Translations under genes and position numbers: made by a program
Part shown: positions 24,935 through 34,450 of the stretch, piece after piece
Layout: every line of letters begins with the position of its first letter
How positions within the stretch are numbered: position 1 is the stretch's first letter
Origin: Bacteroidota bacterium
Lineage (GTDB): Bacteria; Bacteroidota; Bacteroidia; Bacteroidales; F082
Direction of reading: 5' to 3'
Assembly (NCBI GenBank): GCA_023396415.1
Contig: JAEWWJ010000114.1
Location: 31,299 to 95,298 of the forward strand
Length of the DNA stretch: 64,000 bases
Notes under the pieces: model-generated
Told to the model about the DNA's origin: nothing
The model's input: only the letters and a program-made list of their open reading frames with translations
Database searches by the model: none

Positions 24935-27709
24935 ATGAAATTGGCACTGCGGTCAGGCATATTTTTTTTTATTGCAATTCAATTGTGCTTTGGCTTGTCG
25001 GTTCATGCCGATACACCGACAAAAGTTGATAGTCTCAAAAACCGCCTTGCCGAAGTTTATGGAATAGAAAAACTCCAGGTGTATGTTGCGCTCATTGCTA
25101 ACCTTCGTAATATTGATCCGGTAATTAGTGTAAAGTATGGTAAAGAAGCCCTTTTATTGGCTGACTCATTGGACCACAAGCCTTTAAAAGCAAAAATCTT
25201 GAACGAGCAAGGCGTTTGCTACAAAAAGCTAAACATTACCGAGAAGGCACTTCAGCTACACCTTGAATCGCTACATCTGTTTGAAAACATGAATGATAGC
25301 ATAGGAATTGCCTACACCCTGGCCAATATTGGAAACGTGTATCACCAATATGGTGAGTTAGAAAAGGCCCTTGATTATCATTTCCGCGCCCTTTTTCTAA
25401 AAGAATACCTCAACGACGAACCTCAAATTGCCTACTCGCAAAACGCTATAGGAATGATACTTAGCGAAATGGAGGAAAATACGCGTGCCCTTGATTTTTT
25501 TATTAGCGCCATGGCTATTTTTAAAAAACACAACAAGGTGCTCGAACTGGCCAATGTGTATTCCAATATTGGAAAAGTAATGATTAGAACCGACCGCATC
25601 GAAGAGGCTAAATCCTATTTTAATAAAGCTTACGAGGTGTATGTAGCAACAAAAACGGAATACGGAGAAGCATTGGTTTTGAACAACTTAGCAGAGTTAG
25701 ATTTCAAAAATAATGCCTTTGAAGAAGCAATTAAAAAACTTGATCGGTCAGGAGAAATTGCACGGGCTTTAAACAATCTTGAAATTTTACATTTCAATTA
25801 TAAACTCAGGAAAGAAATTTATAAACGACAAAATAAGTTTAAAGAAGCTGTTGTTCTTGCTGAAAAAGCAGCCGAGCTAAAAGATTCATTGGTAAGCGAA
25901 CGGCGGAACTATGAAATTGAAGAACTACAAGTAAAGTATGAAACACAAAAGATTGACTCCGAAAACGTCATTCTTAAGCTAAAAATCAAAGAACAATCCT
26001 ATAAACTACAATATACAATAGCCGGTGCTTTCATCCTCATTTTATTCCTTGTGGCCTTTTTTATCTTGCGCTTATTTTTAAGAAAAAAGAAAGCTGCCGA
26101 TATGCTCACTGAACTCAATCAAAGCCTGGAACAACGTGTTGAAGAGCGTACCAAAGAACTCAATCAACTCATAAAAGAAAAACAAATTGCTTATAACTCC
26201 CTCAAGCAGAGCGAGGAGCGCTTAAATGTTATCAACGACACTTCGCCATACGGTATTGCAGTAACCAACGCCGAAGGTAAGATTGTGTTTCTAAACCAAC
26301 GGCTTACTGAAACAACCGGACTTATTGGCAACGATTTTACCGACAGCAGTTGGATAGGCTATATTCTGCATGAAGACCGAAAAAATGTTGAATCCTATTG
26401 GCAAAACGCGCATAAATACCAAGGCAATTTGCCCGAGTTGAAGTTTCGCCTGCGCAATGCTAACAACTTCCGTTGGATCAAAATGAAGGGAGCCCCGATG
26501 CGCGACGACAACAACTTTGTAGGCTTGGTTGTAGTGTTTGAAAACATTACTGAGAGTAAGAAATTTGAGCACGACCTAATCATTGCAAAAAACAAAGCCG
26601 AAGAATCAGACTTACTCAAATCGGCCTTTCTTGCCAATATGTCGCATGAAATTAGAACCCCCATGAACGCCATTTTGGGTTTCTCCGATCTCCTTTCGTC
26701 TGATGAATACAGCAGCGAAGAAAAAATTGAATTTGTTGATATGATCCGTTCCAGCGGCAAAATTCTTCTCAATCTGATCAACGACATTATTGACATCTCT
26801 AAAATTGAGGCCGGCGAACTAAAAATTCAACACACCACCTTCAAAGTGGTGAATGTGCTTGACGAACAGTATCAAAATTTCCGCCAACAACTCAACCATA
26901 ACGGCAAGAAAAATGTACGCTTGATCTTTAGCGGACGCAACGAAATATTGAACAGCGAAATCACCACCGACAAACATCGGCTCACCCAAATTTTAACCAA
27001 CTTGCTCAGCAACGCCTCCAAATTTACGCTAAAAGGACAAATTGAATTTGGGATGATACAAGTAGGAAAAGAATATGAATTTTTTGTAAAAGACACAGGC
27101 ATAGGCATTCCTGAAGCAAAACTTGAAATCATTTTTCAACGATTCAGACAAGCAGATGATTCACACACCCGCATTTATGGCGGAACAGGATTGGGATTGG
27201 CCATCACCAAAAACCTCACCCAATTGCTGGGCGGCAACATCTGGGTTGAATCGGTTGAAAACAAAGGGACAGCATTTTATTTTACCCTTCCGGCCAATGA
27301 GTTGGGGTCGCAGCACGAAGGCTTTTATCCCGATTTTAGCTCAAAAACCATCCTCATTGCCGAAGATGTAGGAGCCAACTTCACCCTTTTAAACGGTATG
27401 TTGCGCTACACCAACGTCAACGTTTTACATGCCGACAACGGACTTATAACCGTTGATATGGCCTTGGAAGCACAACCGGATTTGATATTAATGGACATAC
27501 AAATGCCTGAATTGGATGGCATTAAAGCTTTTCAGCAACTTAAAAAACGTCAATTTAAAAAACCTATAGTGGCCATTTCAGCGTTCGCACAAAGCGAAGA
27601 CGAAGAACGCTTTCTCAGACTAGGCTTCGACAGCTATCTCAGCAAACCTTTATCCATTGAAAAAGTGATGGCGGTTTTGCGTCTGTTTCTCGAAGATAAA
27701 ACGCAATAG
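24935..27709 (+). CDS. TPR-containing hybrid sensor histidine kinase
   Basis: 924 residues from the ATG at 24935. A signal peptide ends near SVHA, and a periplasmic region of TPR repeats (about 50-330) is followed by a membrane helix (about 361-383). Then come a coiled coil (SLEQRVEERTKELNQL), a PAS domain (about 430-545), HisKA with H571 in MSHEIRTPMNA, HATPase_c with DTGIGIP and GGTGLGLAITK, and a C-terminal receiver with D854 in LMDIQMPE. The periplasmic TPR sensor and hybrid receiver are common in Bacteroidota. The input signal is unknown. It likely relays phosphate through its own receiver or to the regulator at 24381. An upstream TTG start (24842) is rejected. Confidence 0.93.
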   Translation: MKLALRSGIFFFIAIQLCFGLSVHADTPTKVDSLKNRLAEVYGIEKLQVYVALIANLRNIDPVISVKYGKEALLLADSLDHKPLKAKILNEQGVCYKKLNITEKALQLHLESLHLFENMNDSIGIAYTLANIGNVYHQYGELEKALDYHFRALFLKEYLNDEPQIAYSQNAIGMILSEMEENTRALDFFISAMAIFKKHNKVLELANVYSNIGKVMIRTDRIEEAKSYFNKAYEVYVATKTEYGEALVLNNLAELDFKNNAFEEAIKKLDRSGEIARALNNLEILHFNYKLRKEIYKRQNKFKEAVVLAEKAAELKDSLVSERRNYEIEELQVKYETQKIDSENVILKLKIKEQSYKLQYTIAGAFILILFLVAFFILRLFLRKKKAADMLTELNQSLEQRVEERTKELNQLIKEKQIAYNSLKQSEERLNVINDTSPYGIAVTNAEGKIVFLNQRLTETTGLIGNDFTDSSWIGYILHEDRKNVESYWQNAHKYQGNLPELKFRLRNANNFRWIKMKGAPMRDDNNFVGLVVVFENITESKKFEHDLIIAKNKAEESDLLKSAFLANMSHEIRTPMNAILGFSDLLSSDEYSSEEKIEFVDMIRSSGKILLNLINDIIDISKIEAGELKIQHTTFKVVNVLDEQYQNFRQQLNHNGKKNVRLIFSGRNEILNSEITTDKHRLTQILTNLLSNASKFTLKGQIEFGMIQVGKEYEFFVKDTGIGIPEAKLEIIFQRFRQADDSHTRIYGGTGLGLAITKNLTQLLGGNIWVESVENKGTAFYFTLPANELGSQHEGFYPDFSSKTILIAEDVGANFTLLNGMLRYTNVNVLHADNGLITVDMALEAQPDLILMDIQMPELDGIKAFQQLKKRQFKKPIVAISAFAQSEDEERFLRLGFDSYLSKPLSIEKVMAVLRLFLEDKTQ

Positions 27710-27731
27710 AAAAAATAACACCTACCGCTTT

Positions 27732-29294
27732 ATGAATACAGGAATGAAATCCAGCCCCTACAGCCCAAACGAACAAAAACAAGAATCTAAAAATCATGCG
27801 GTTAGCATAAGAAAAATTGTCTTGCTTTTGCTTTTCAGCAGCTTATTTATACCGGTAAAATCTCAAATTTTTACCGAGATTCCCAATTCAGGACCGGGCA
27901 TGGTGCAGGCCAAAGCCATTTGGTTTGCCTCAGGAAACCGGCTTCACCCCATCGTGAGCGGACAATCTTCGGCCAACGCTGCGCAAGTACGCACGGTGTT
28001 TTTGCAACAAAAAAGCCGCAACAATTTTGCTGTAACCACAAGCCAACTTCCCGACTTTGGTTTTGGTGCCCTCGATGCCATTGACTTTAACAAAGACGGA
28101 ATGGAAGACGTTGCCCTCACAGGAATTGGAACAGGAAATCGTTATATTTCAGGTGTTTACCTCCGACAATCCAATGGAACTTTCGCGAGAAGCAACAACA
28201 ACCTTCCCACACTTTCAGATGGCTCGATAGAATTTGGCGACTTTGATAAAGATGGCGACTTCGATCTGCTGATCGCCGGAAAAGACCCTTCGGGAGGATT
28301 GCACACCAAAATACTTCGAAACGACAACGGCAAGTTATCTGAAATCAAAACCGATTTGCCCGGCATTCGATTCGGCAAAGCAAGATGGGGCGATTTCAAC
28401 AATGACGGCCAACTTGACGTAATCATCACAGGCCAATCCAACCAAGGTCTGATGACAAAAATATTCATTCAAAAAGATGGCAATTTCAGTCCACTGCGCC
28501 AAAGCTTTACCCCACTGTATCATAGCGATGTAGCGTTGGCCGATTTCAACAACGATGGGTTTTTAGACTTCTTTATTGCCGGACAAACCAAAGCCGGAAC
28601 ACCCTTCACAACCTACTATTTAGGTTCTAAAGACTTGCAATTTAATTCGGGCAACAACCGAGAAATAAGACAGTTAATGAACGTCAGCGTGGATGTTGGC
28701 GATTACAACAACGACGGTCATGTGGATGTTGTGATGACAGGTGAAAGCCTCGAAAGGCCCTACACCATTGTTCTGCAAAACCTGCAAGGACGAGGCTTTC
28801 GCGACATCATGGCCGGATTACCCGGTGTGGCCAACGGAACAGCACGATGGGGCGATTATGACAACGATGGCGACCTCGACCTTTACATTGCCGGTGTTGA
28901 CGTATGTTTCAACCTCATTGGAAGCGTATATCAAAACGGCCTCAGTCCAGCACGAGAGGTTGACGATATGCAAGTTGAAACCATTCCGATGGAGTTGGTT
29001 GCAGGCCCTAAATACTATTTTGTGTTCTCTTCCTGCTACTGCGATCCCGAGCACACAGGAACCAAAAGCTATCACGGTTTCGTTTCTAATATCCACAAGG
29101 AGAGAAAAGATTTCGACCTCAATTATGAGTTCAATTATCGCGTCATCAAAAATTATCCCGGCTGGAACAAAGCCGACCGAGGTCATCGCACTTCCAATGC
29201 CTTCACCAGTGTAAGCGATGCCGAAAATGGACGCAAAACTGTGATTGCAAGTTATGTTCAAGACAACTATACCATTCATTATATCAACTGGTAA
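27732..29294 (+). CDS. Secreted FG-GAP/VCBS repeat protein
   Basis: 520 residues with an internal signal-like helix (about 29-42) ending PVKSQ, so the true start may be the second ATG (27744). Six FG-GAP/VCBS-type repeats carry the calcium-loop pattern D-x-N/D-x-D-G-x-x-D (for example DFNKDGMEDV, DFNNDGQLDV, DYDNDGDLDL), each followed by IAG or MTG, consistent with a beta-propeller. The last 130 residues are not recognised and contain CYC. There is no visible type IX sorting tail. It starts 22 bases after the hybrid kinase and may be part of the same transcript, possibly as an extracellular ligand-binding component; that link is inference. Confidence 0.85.
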   Translation: MNTGMKSSPYSPNEQKQESKNHAVSIRKIVLLLLFSSLFIPVKSQIFTEIPNSGPGMVQAKAIWFASGNRLHPIVSGQSSANAAQVRTVFLQQKSRNNFAVTTSQLPDFGFGALDAIDFNKDGMEDVALTGIGTGNRYISGVYLRQSNGTFARSNNNLPTLSDGSIEFGDFDKDGDFDLLIAGKDPSGGLHTKILRNDNGKLSEIKTDLPGIRFGKARWGDFNNDGQLDVIITGQSNQGLMTKIFIQKDGNFSPLRQSFTPLYHSDVALADFNNDGFLDFFIAGQTKAGTPFTTYYLGSKDLQFNSGNNREIRQLMNVSVDVGDYNNDGHVDVVMTGESLERPYTIVLQNLQGRGFRDIMAGLPGVANGTARWGDYDNDGDLDLYIAGVDVCFNLIGSVYQNGLSPAREVDDMQVETIPMELVAGPKYYFVFSSCYCDPEHTGTKSYHGFVSNIHKERKDFDLNYEFNYRVIKNYPGWNKADRGHRTSNAFTSVSDAENGRKTVIASYVQDNYTIHYINW

Positions 29295-29345
29295 TCAATA
29301 ATTTAGTAGTATTTGTCATTACAACTATGATTCAATAATCACATC

Positions 29346-31850
29346 ATGGAGCTGTCCAACAATCCACAACTCGACCTTGCAAGAGCATTTGTTAGCAACA
29401 CCAACAACCATATTTTCTTAACAGGAAAGGCAGGGACAGGAAAAACAACTTTTCTTCATCAGCTCAAAAAGATCACCTACAAACGTTTTGTAGTGCTGGC
29501 ACCTACAGGCGTAGCCGCTATGAACGCCGGTGGAGTAACCATACACAGCTTTTTTCAGCTTCCGTTCGGCCCGCAGATACCGGAGTCGTTAGAAAAAGCA
29601 AACAATCCACAAGACCAAACACCAAGCAACACTTCGGCTCGTTTCCAGCGTTTTAACCGCACAAAAATCAACATCATCAGAAGCCTCGATCTGCTTGTGA
29701 TTGACGAGATCAGCATGGTTCGGGCCGATTTGCTCGATGCCATTGATGCAGTGTTGCGGCGCTACAAAAACCGAAGTCTGCCTTTTGGCGGCCTGCAACT
29801 GCTGATGATTGGCGACTTGCACCAGCTGGCACCCGTTGCCAAAGACAATGAGTGGGAATTGCTGAAAAACTATTACGACTCCGTTTATTTTTTCAGCAGC
29901 AAGGCCCTGAAAGAAACCAATTATGTGAGCATTGAGCTGAATCATGTCTATCGGCAATCCGACCCCCATTTCATTCGTCTGCTCAACAAAGTGAGAGACA
30001 GCGAACCTGATGAAGAAACCATTAAAACCCTGAACAAACGTTACCTCCCTGAAGTTTTTCAAGCCGACCCGGAAGGTTATATCACCCTCACCACCCACAA
30101 CCTTCAAGCGCAATCACTCAACAGCGAAAAATTGGATGCCCTGCCCGGAAAACCATATCGCGCCAAAGCAGACATACGCAACGAATTTCCTGAATATATT
30201 TACCCCACCGAAGAGGAACTCCTGCTAAAAAAAGGAGCGCAAGTGATGTTTGTCAAGAATGACCCCTCACCCATCAAACAGTTTTTTAATGGTAAAATTG
30301 GAAAGCTCATTGATATTGACACTGAAAACCAACTGCTTACCATTGAGTGTCCGGGCGATGACGGCCCTATCATTACAGGAAAATTGGAGTGGCAAAACAA
30401 CGTTTACACCCTCAATGAAACCAGTAAAGAAATTGAAGAAAAGATCGTTGGCACCTTCACCCAGTTTCCAATAAAGCTGGCTTGGGCCATCACCATACAT
30501 AAAAGCCAGGGACTTACGTTCGACAAAGCCATTATTGACGCCCAAGCCGCCTTTGCACACGGCCAAGTGTATGTGGCGCTGAGCAGATGTCGCAGTTTGG
30601 AAGGCATGGTGTTTCGCTCGCGTATCCCTTCATCGGCCATCAAAAGCAATGCAACCGTAAAAGGATTCATGCAAAAGGTAGAAGAAAACCCACCCAACGA
30701 AAGCAGCCTTCAGCAAGCCGTTGAAGCCTATCAATTGCAGTTGGTAAATGACCTTTTCAATTTCAACACCTTTCGATGGCGGCTGAAATCATTGCTTAAA
30801 AACGCCAACGAAAACAGCCAAAGCTTATCCAAAGAACTGATTGATAACTACCAAAAAACCTACGAACAGCTTGAAAAAGAACTCATTGAGGTAAGCATTA
30901 AGTTTCAGCAGCAGATTGGTCAACTAGCAGTGCAGCAACCCTTTATAGAAAATAACACCGCGTTGCAAGAGCGGATTCAAAAAGCATCCGCTTTTTTTGC
31001 TCCACTGCACAAAAGCCTGCTCTCGAAAATTGAAATGACCATTGAAACCGACAACAAAGCCGTAAAAAAACAATTGAATGATGCCCTCAACAACCTCCTG
31101 AATGATGAAGCAATAAAACAAGCCTGTCTTGTGGCCACTCAAAAGGGATTTGTGGTAAGCGAACTACTTTCCGTTCGGGCAAAGGCTGCCGCCGGAAGTG
31201 AAGACAAAAAAGTAAAGCCCACCCAAAAAGAAACGAGCTCCAAAGGAAAAGAAAAGAAGCTGTATCAAATGCTCAAGGCCTGGCGCGATGAGGTAGCAGA
31301 AGCTGAAGATATAGAGGTTTACGATGTGATTCAACTCAGAACAATGAGAGAAATTGCCGAGATCATTCCTACCAACAAAAAGGAACTACTTAAAATTCAT
31401 GGACTTGGACGGGTTAGGCTGGCGCGCTATGGGAATGAAATTTTAAAGATTATTGAAACTTATCTTGAAGAAAGCAACATCGAAAAAGCGCTCGATTACA
31501 CCAATTTGGAAGAACCCGAACCAAAAGTAAAAAAAGTTGCCAGCCACCTCATCAGCTATGAAATGTTCAAAAGTGGAAAAACACTTCAAGAAATTGCCAC
31601 CGAAAGAGGCTTTGCCGTAACCACCATCGAAGGGCACCTGTCCCACTATGTCGGCACCGGCGAACTCGAACCCGAAGCTTTAGTAGCACCGGAAAAACTT
31701 GCTGTTATTTCAGAATATTTTATTGAAACCCAAGACCCAAAGTTTTTGCCTGCCCGCGAAGTGCTGGGCGAGGAATACAGTTACGGAGAGCTCAGAATTG
31801 TGTTGGCCTACCTGAAATTCAAAAAACAGATGGACATCTACAGTGAGTAG
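29346..31850 (+). CDS. PIF1/RecD-like DNA helicase with HRDC and C-terminal HTH domain
   Basis: 834 residues. Superfamily 1 helicase motifs: Walker A GKAGTGKTTF (about 27-36), Walker B DEISMV, GDLHQLAPV (motif III), and the UvrD_C2-type end with TIHKSQGLTFD and VYVALSRCRSLEG. A coiled region follows, then an HRDC domain (about 635-712, LLKIHGLGRVRLARYG) and a helix-turn-helix domain of the RecQ-associated type (about 731-830, GKTLQEIATERGFAVTTIEGHL). This combination is seen in Bacteroidota helicases. Likely role is DNA repair or replication-fork processing in the cytoplasm. No operon partner is evident. Confidence 0.92.
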   Translation: MELSNNPQLDLARAFVSNTNNHIFLTGKAGTGKTTFLHQLKKITYKRFVVLAPTGVAAMNAGGVTIHSFFQLPFGPQIPESLEKANNPQDQTPSNTSARFQRFNRTKINIIRSLDLLVIDEISMVRADLLDAIDAVLRRYKNRSLPFGGLQLLMIGDLHQLAPVAKDNEWELLKNYYDSVYFFSSKALKETNYVSIELNHVYRQSDPHFIRLLNKVRDSEPDEETIKTLNKRYLPEVFQADPEGYITLTTHNLQAQSLNSEKLDALPGKPYRAKADIRNEFPEYIYPTEEELLLKKGAQVMFVKNDPSPIKQFFNGKIGKLIDIDTENQLLTIECPGDDGPIITGKLEWQNNVYTLNETSKEIEEKIVGTFTQFPIKLAWAITIHKSQGLTFDKAIIDAQAAFAHGQVYVALSRCRSLEGMVFRSRIPSSAIKSNATVKGFMQKVEENPPNESSLQQAVEAYQLQLVNDLFNFNTFRWRLKSLLKNANENSQSLSKELIDNYQKTYEQLEKELIEVSIKFQQQIGQLAVQQPFIENNTALQERIQKASAFFAPLHKSLLSKIEMTIETDNKAVKKQLNDALNNLLNDEAIKQACLVATQKGFVVSELLSVRAKAAAGSEDKKVKPTQKETSSKGKEKKLYQMLKAWRDEVAEAEDIEVYDVIQLRTMREIAEIIPTNKKELLKIHGLGRVRLARYGNEILKIIETYLEESNIEKALDYTNLEEPEPKVKKVASHLISYEMFKSGKTLQEIATERGFAVTTIEGHLSHYVGTGELEPEALVAPEKLAVISEYFIETQDPKFLPAREVLGEEYSYGELRIVLAYLKFKKQMDIYSE

Positions 31851-31990
31851 GTGAGCCCAAAGAACTAAATTATCCAAAACCTACCGACTAAAATAGTAGC
31901 TCAACAAGTTAACAAAAAAATTACAAAATGTTTGAAAAGACTCTTAAAGATAGAAAGTGACAAAATTTTGGATAGGATTAAAGTGCCACT

Positions 31991-32107
31991 ATGAGTAAAG
32001 AATTCATTTTATCATAAAAGCAGATTGAGAATCGCATTGTCTCTGTTGGTGGCATACAAGTAATGCTTGATAGCGATTTGGCTGAAATTTACAATATATC
32101 GAAGGCA
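31991..32107 (+). pseudogene. ORF6N-domain gene remnant
   Basis: ATG at 31991 opens MSKEFILS, then an in-frame TAA at 32015-32017 interrupts the frame. Continuing in the same frame gives IENRIVSVGGIQVMLDSDLA then EIYNIS, a clear match to the start of ORF6N domains (usual form RGxxVMLDxDLAxLYxV). After this, homology stops. ORF6N proteins are phage-related antirepressor-like proteins. The remnant ends about 115 bases before tRNA-Pro. The remaining bases of the 31851-32221 spacer show nothing recognisable. Confidence 0.7.
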
Positions 32108-32221
32108 ACACCAATACAACCTCATCAGTTTCATTCAAAACCGGAAAATAAAGTAAGCCAAAATAAATTCTCAAGGCAGTATGGTTGCCAAAAAAAAAGT
32201 ACTTTTGCGCGTGTTTTTAAG

Positions 32222-32295
32222 CGGGGTGTAGCGCAGTCCGGTAGCGCGCGTCGTTCGGGACGACGAGGCCGCTGGTTCGAATCCAGTCACCCCGA
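32222..32295 (+). tRNA. tRNA-Pro, anticodon CGG
   Basis: 74 bases folding as a full cloverleaf: acceptor CGGGGTG/CACCCCG with discriminator A, D arm GCGC/GCGC, anticodon stem CGTCG/CGACG with loop TTCGGGA (anticodon CGG, reading CCG), T arm GCTGG/CCAGT around TTCGAAT. CCA is not encoded. A run of seven Ts follows, and may end transcription. tRNA genes are common integration sites; a phage-type remnant lies just upstream. Confidence 0.96.
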
Positions 32296-32543
32296 CTTTT
32301 TTTATCCCATCCCATCATCTTCTAAAAACGATTCTATCACTGCTAAAGCTGCTGGTTTGTTGTGTGTTGCATAAATTTATTGAACACGAAATACCATTCA
32401 AAAGTCAGAATCTATACCAAACTTAGCCAAAAGCCATTCGTTGTTTTTTAAATTGTAGTGCTTCCGGTTGAACAACGCGACTTCGTTTGTTGTTGTAGAG
32501 TTGAAAATTTACACACACCAGTCCAAACTAAAAAAACACTCTC

Positions 32544-32708
32544 ATGTTTAAACTGTTCAAAAAAAAGTCGCCCACCGAGAAGCTTCACAAACAATATGAG
32601 TTACTCATGGCCGAATCTCACAGGCTATCGAAAACCAATCGTACCGAAAGCGATAAAAAATATGCCGAAGCGCAAGAACTATTGAAACAAATAGAACAGC
32701 TGGGATAG
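32544..32708 (+). CDS. Lacal_2735 family small protein
   Basis: 54 residues starting MFKLFKKKSPTEKL and containing LSKTNRTESDKKYAEA, the pattern of the short Lacal_2735 family that is widespread in Bacteroidota. It is highly charged, predicted helical, and lacks a signal peptide. Function is unknown. It stands alone; the 32296-32543 spacer before it shows nothing recognisable. Confidence 0.85.
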   Translation: MFKLFKKKSPTEKLHKQYELLMAESHRLSKTNRTESDKKYAEAQELLKQIEQLG

Positions 32709-32736
32709 ACACTGCCATTTTACAACAATCAAATTC

Positions 32737-32949
32737 TTATACAGCATTTTTTGAAGCTTTTTGTCGGGTAGGTTTTGACACCGTAAAAAGGGCCAAAGCC
32801 TCAATCGGCGGGGGTATATTGTGTGCTTCGGCCATGCGCCGGTATTCAAACTCCAGCAAATCCATTGGTAAATCATCCAGCGCCTTTTCCCAATAAAGGG
32901 TGTTGAGATACAGCGTAAACTCATCCATTAAAACCAATTCTGCTTCCAT
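32737..32949 (-). CDS. Small protein of unknown function downstream of dinB
   Basis: 70 residues, acidic in the first half (MEAELVLMDEFTLYLNTLYW) with no signal peptide or membrane segment. It lies 78 bases after the dinB stop on the same strand, so it may be cotranscribed with it. I do not recognise a family. Protein-like composition and the operon position support it; overlap with nothing else is required. Confidence 0.55.
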   Translation of the reverse strand: MEAELVLMDEFTLYLNTLYWEKALDDLPMDLLEFEYRRMAEAHNIPPPIEALALFTVSKPTRQKASKNAV

Positions 32950-33027
32950 AATTTTTCATTTTTAAAGTTGCAACCGACTAATATTATAGTATTCATTATC
33001 TGATATTTATCTTTATATTTCTTGGGT

Positions 33028-34194
33028 TTAAGTCAATTTTCTATCTTTTTCCTGCATCCCTCCTGCCCTTCCCACGGCATTTTTCCCAAAACGATGTCGA
33101 ATGCGGTCCATAGCTTGATACAAACTCACCATCTCGGTTGAATCTTCAAACATATTGAGCTGTTGCAATCCACCCACAAGATGGCTCAAACGCACTCCCA
33201 CAAGCCGTATCAGCATCCGTCTATTGTAGAGTTTTTCAAACGTTTCGAGTACGGTGTTGAGCAGCAGATGGTCGAAAGCTGTATAAGGGATTTTTTTTTG
33301 CTGGCTGTGGGTATCAAAATTGGCATAGCGTATTTTCACCGTGATACATCCTGTCAGCTTTTGTTTTGAACGCATGTCGAAGGCCAGTTTTTCCACCATT
33401 GCCGTCAATGTTTGTCGCAGCAACACCAAATCAGTGGTGTCTTGTTCGAAAGTATGCTCACTGCTGATGGACTTGCGCTCGGTGTAAGGCTGCACCGGTG
33501 TGGGATCAATGCCATTGGCTTTGCGCCAGATCACCAATCCATTTTTGCCCATCACCTGCTCAATCATTAACGGAGGAACTTGCCTGAGCGTACCAATGGT
33601 AGAAACACCCATCGAACGCAACAAACGATAGCCGGCATCGCCCACCATCGGAATCTTACGAATGGAAAGCGGATCGAGAAACACATTCACGTCGAGAGGC
33701 TTCACCTGTAACTCACCATTGGGTTTGGCCTGCCCGGTGGCTATTTTTGAAACCGTTTTATTGCCCGACAAGCCAAATGAAATGGGTAAACCGGTGTGAT
33801 GGATGATGCGTTGGCGCAACTCGTGCGACCATCTGTAACAACCAAAAAAACGATCCATCCCCGTCAGGTCAATATAATGCTCGTCAACCGATGTTTTTTC
33901 ATACACAGGCGCATACTCGGCAATCACATCCGTAACCAAGCGCGAATAACGACTATAAAGCTCCATGTCGCCACGGATATAAACCGCCTGCCCACACAAC
34001 TGCTTGGCCATCCGCATGGGCATGGCCGAATGTACGCCAAAGCGACGGGCCTCGTAACTGCAACCGGCCACCACACCACGATCCGACATTCCGCCCACAA
34101 TCACCGGTTTGCCCACCAACGAAGGATTCATTAAACGCTCTACCGATACAAAAAAAGTGTCCATATCCATGTGCACAATCGTTCTTTCACCCAT
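33028..34194 (-). CDS. dinB: DNA polymerase IV (Y-family, error-prone)
   Basis: 388 residues from the ATG at 34194 (a GTG five codons upstream is less likely). Catalytic segments: HMDMDTFFVSVE with the first aspartates, CSYEARRFGVHSAMP, and TSVDEHYIDLTG carrying the second acidic pair. The little-finger region and a short C-terminal tail follow; no clear beta-clamp motif was sought. It does translesion synthesis. It is transcribed away from a LexA-like XRE-S24 gene across a 256-base spacer, which suggests damage-dependent control by that regulator. Confidence 0.95.
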   Translation of the reverse strand: MGERTIVHMDMDTFFVSVERLMNPSLVGKPVIVGGMSDRGVVAGCSYEARRFGVHSAMPMRMAKQLCGQAVYIRGDMELYSRYSRLVTDVIAEYAPVYEKTSVDEHYIDLTGMDRFFGCYRWSHELRQRIIHHTGLPISFGLSGNKTVSKIATGQAKPNGELQVKPLDVNVFLDPLSIRKIPMVGDAGYRLLRSMGVSTIGTLRQVPPLMIEQVMGKNGLVIWRKANGIDPTPVQPYTERKSISSEHTFEQDTTDLVLLRQTLTAMVEKLAFDMRSKQKLTGCITVKIRYANFDTHSQQKKIPYTAFDHLLLNTVLETFEKLYNRRMLIRLVGVRLSHLVGGLQQLNMFEDSTEMVSLYQAMDRIRHRFGKNAVGRAGGMQEKDRKLT

Positions 34195-34285
34195 GATCAC
34201 GCCCTCCACTTTGCCAACAAGCCTTCGCTGCCCATGCTTTAGCTTTCAAAATTATTTCTATGATTGAAAATATTTTTTTCATTTT

Positions 34286-34370
34286 TTTGATTAAACTATT
34301 GACATTTTAATATAATGATGTATTTTTGACGTGTTTTTAATCATTTTATACGACGTAAATTTAATCATTT
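34286..34370 (+). promoter_or_regulatory. Promoter and repeated TTTAATCA boxes before the XRE-S24 gene
   Basis: TTG (34299-34301), 19 bases, then TATTTTTG (34321-34328) is a full-consensus promoter. TTTAATCATTT occurs at 34336-34346 and 34360-34370, 24 bases apart and just after the expected start of transcription, and an inverted TTTGATTAAA lies at 34286-34295 before the -33 element. Likely operators for autoregulation and for control of the divergent dinB gene. Confidence 0.55.
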
Positions 34371-34450
34371 ATTTAAAAAAGGCAAGAAAAAATGAATATT
34401 TCCTTTCCTAAAAGGCGAAAATCATTTGAATCAAAGAATAACTTAAAGCC

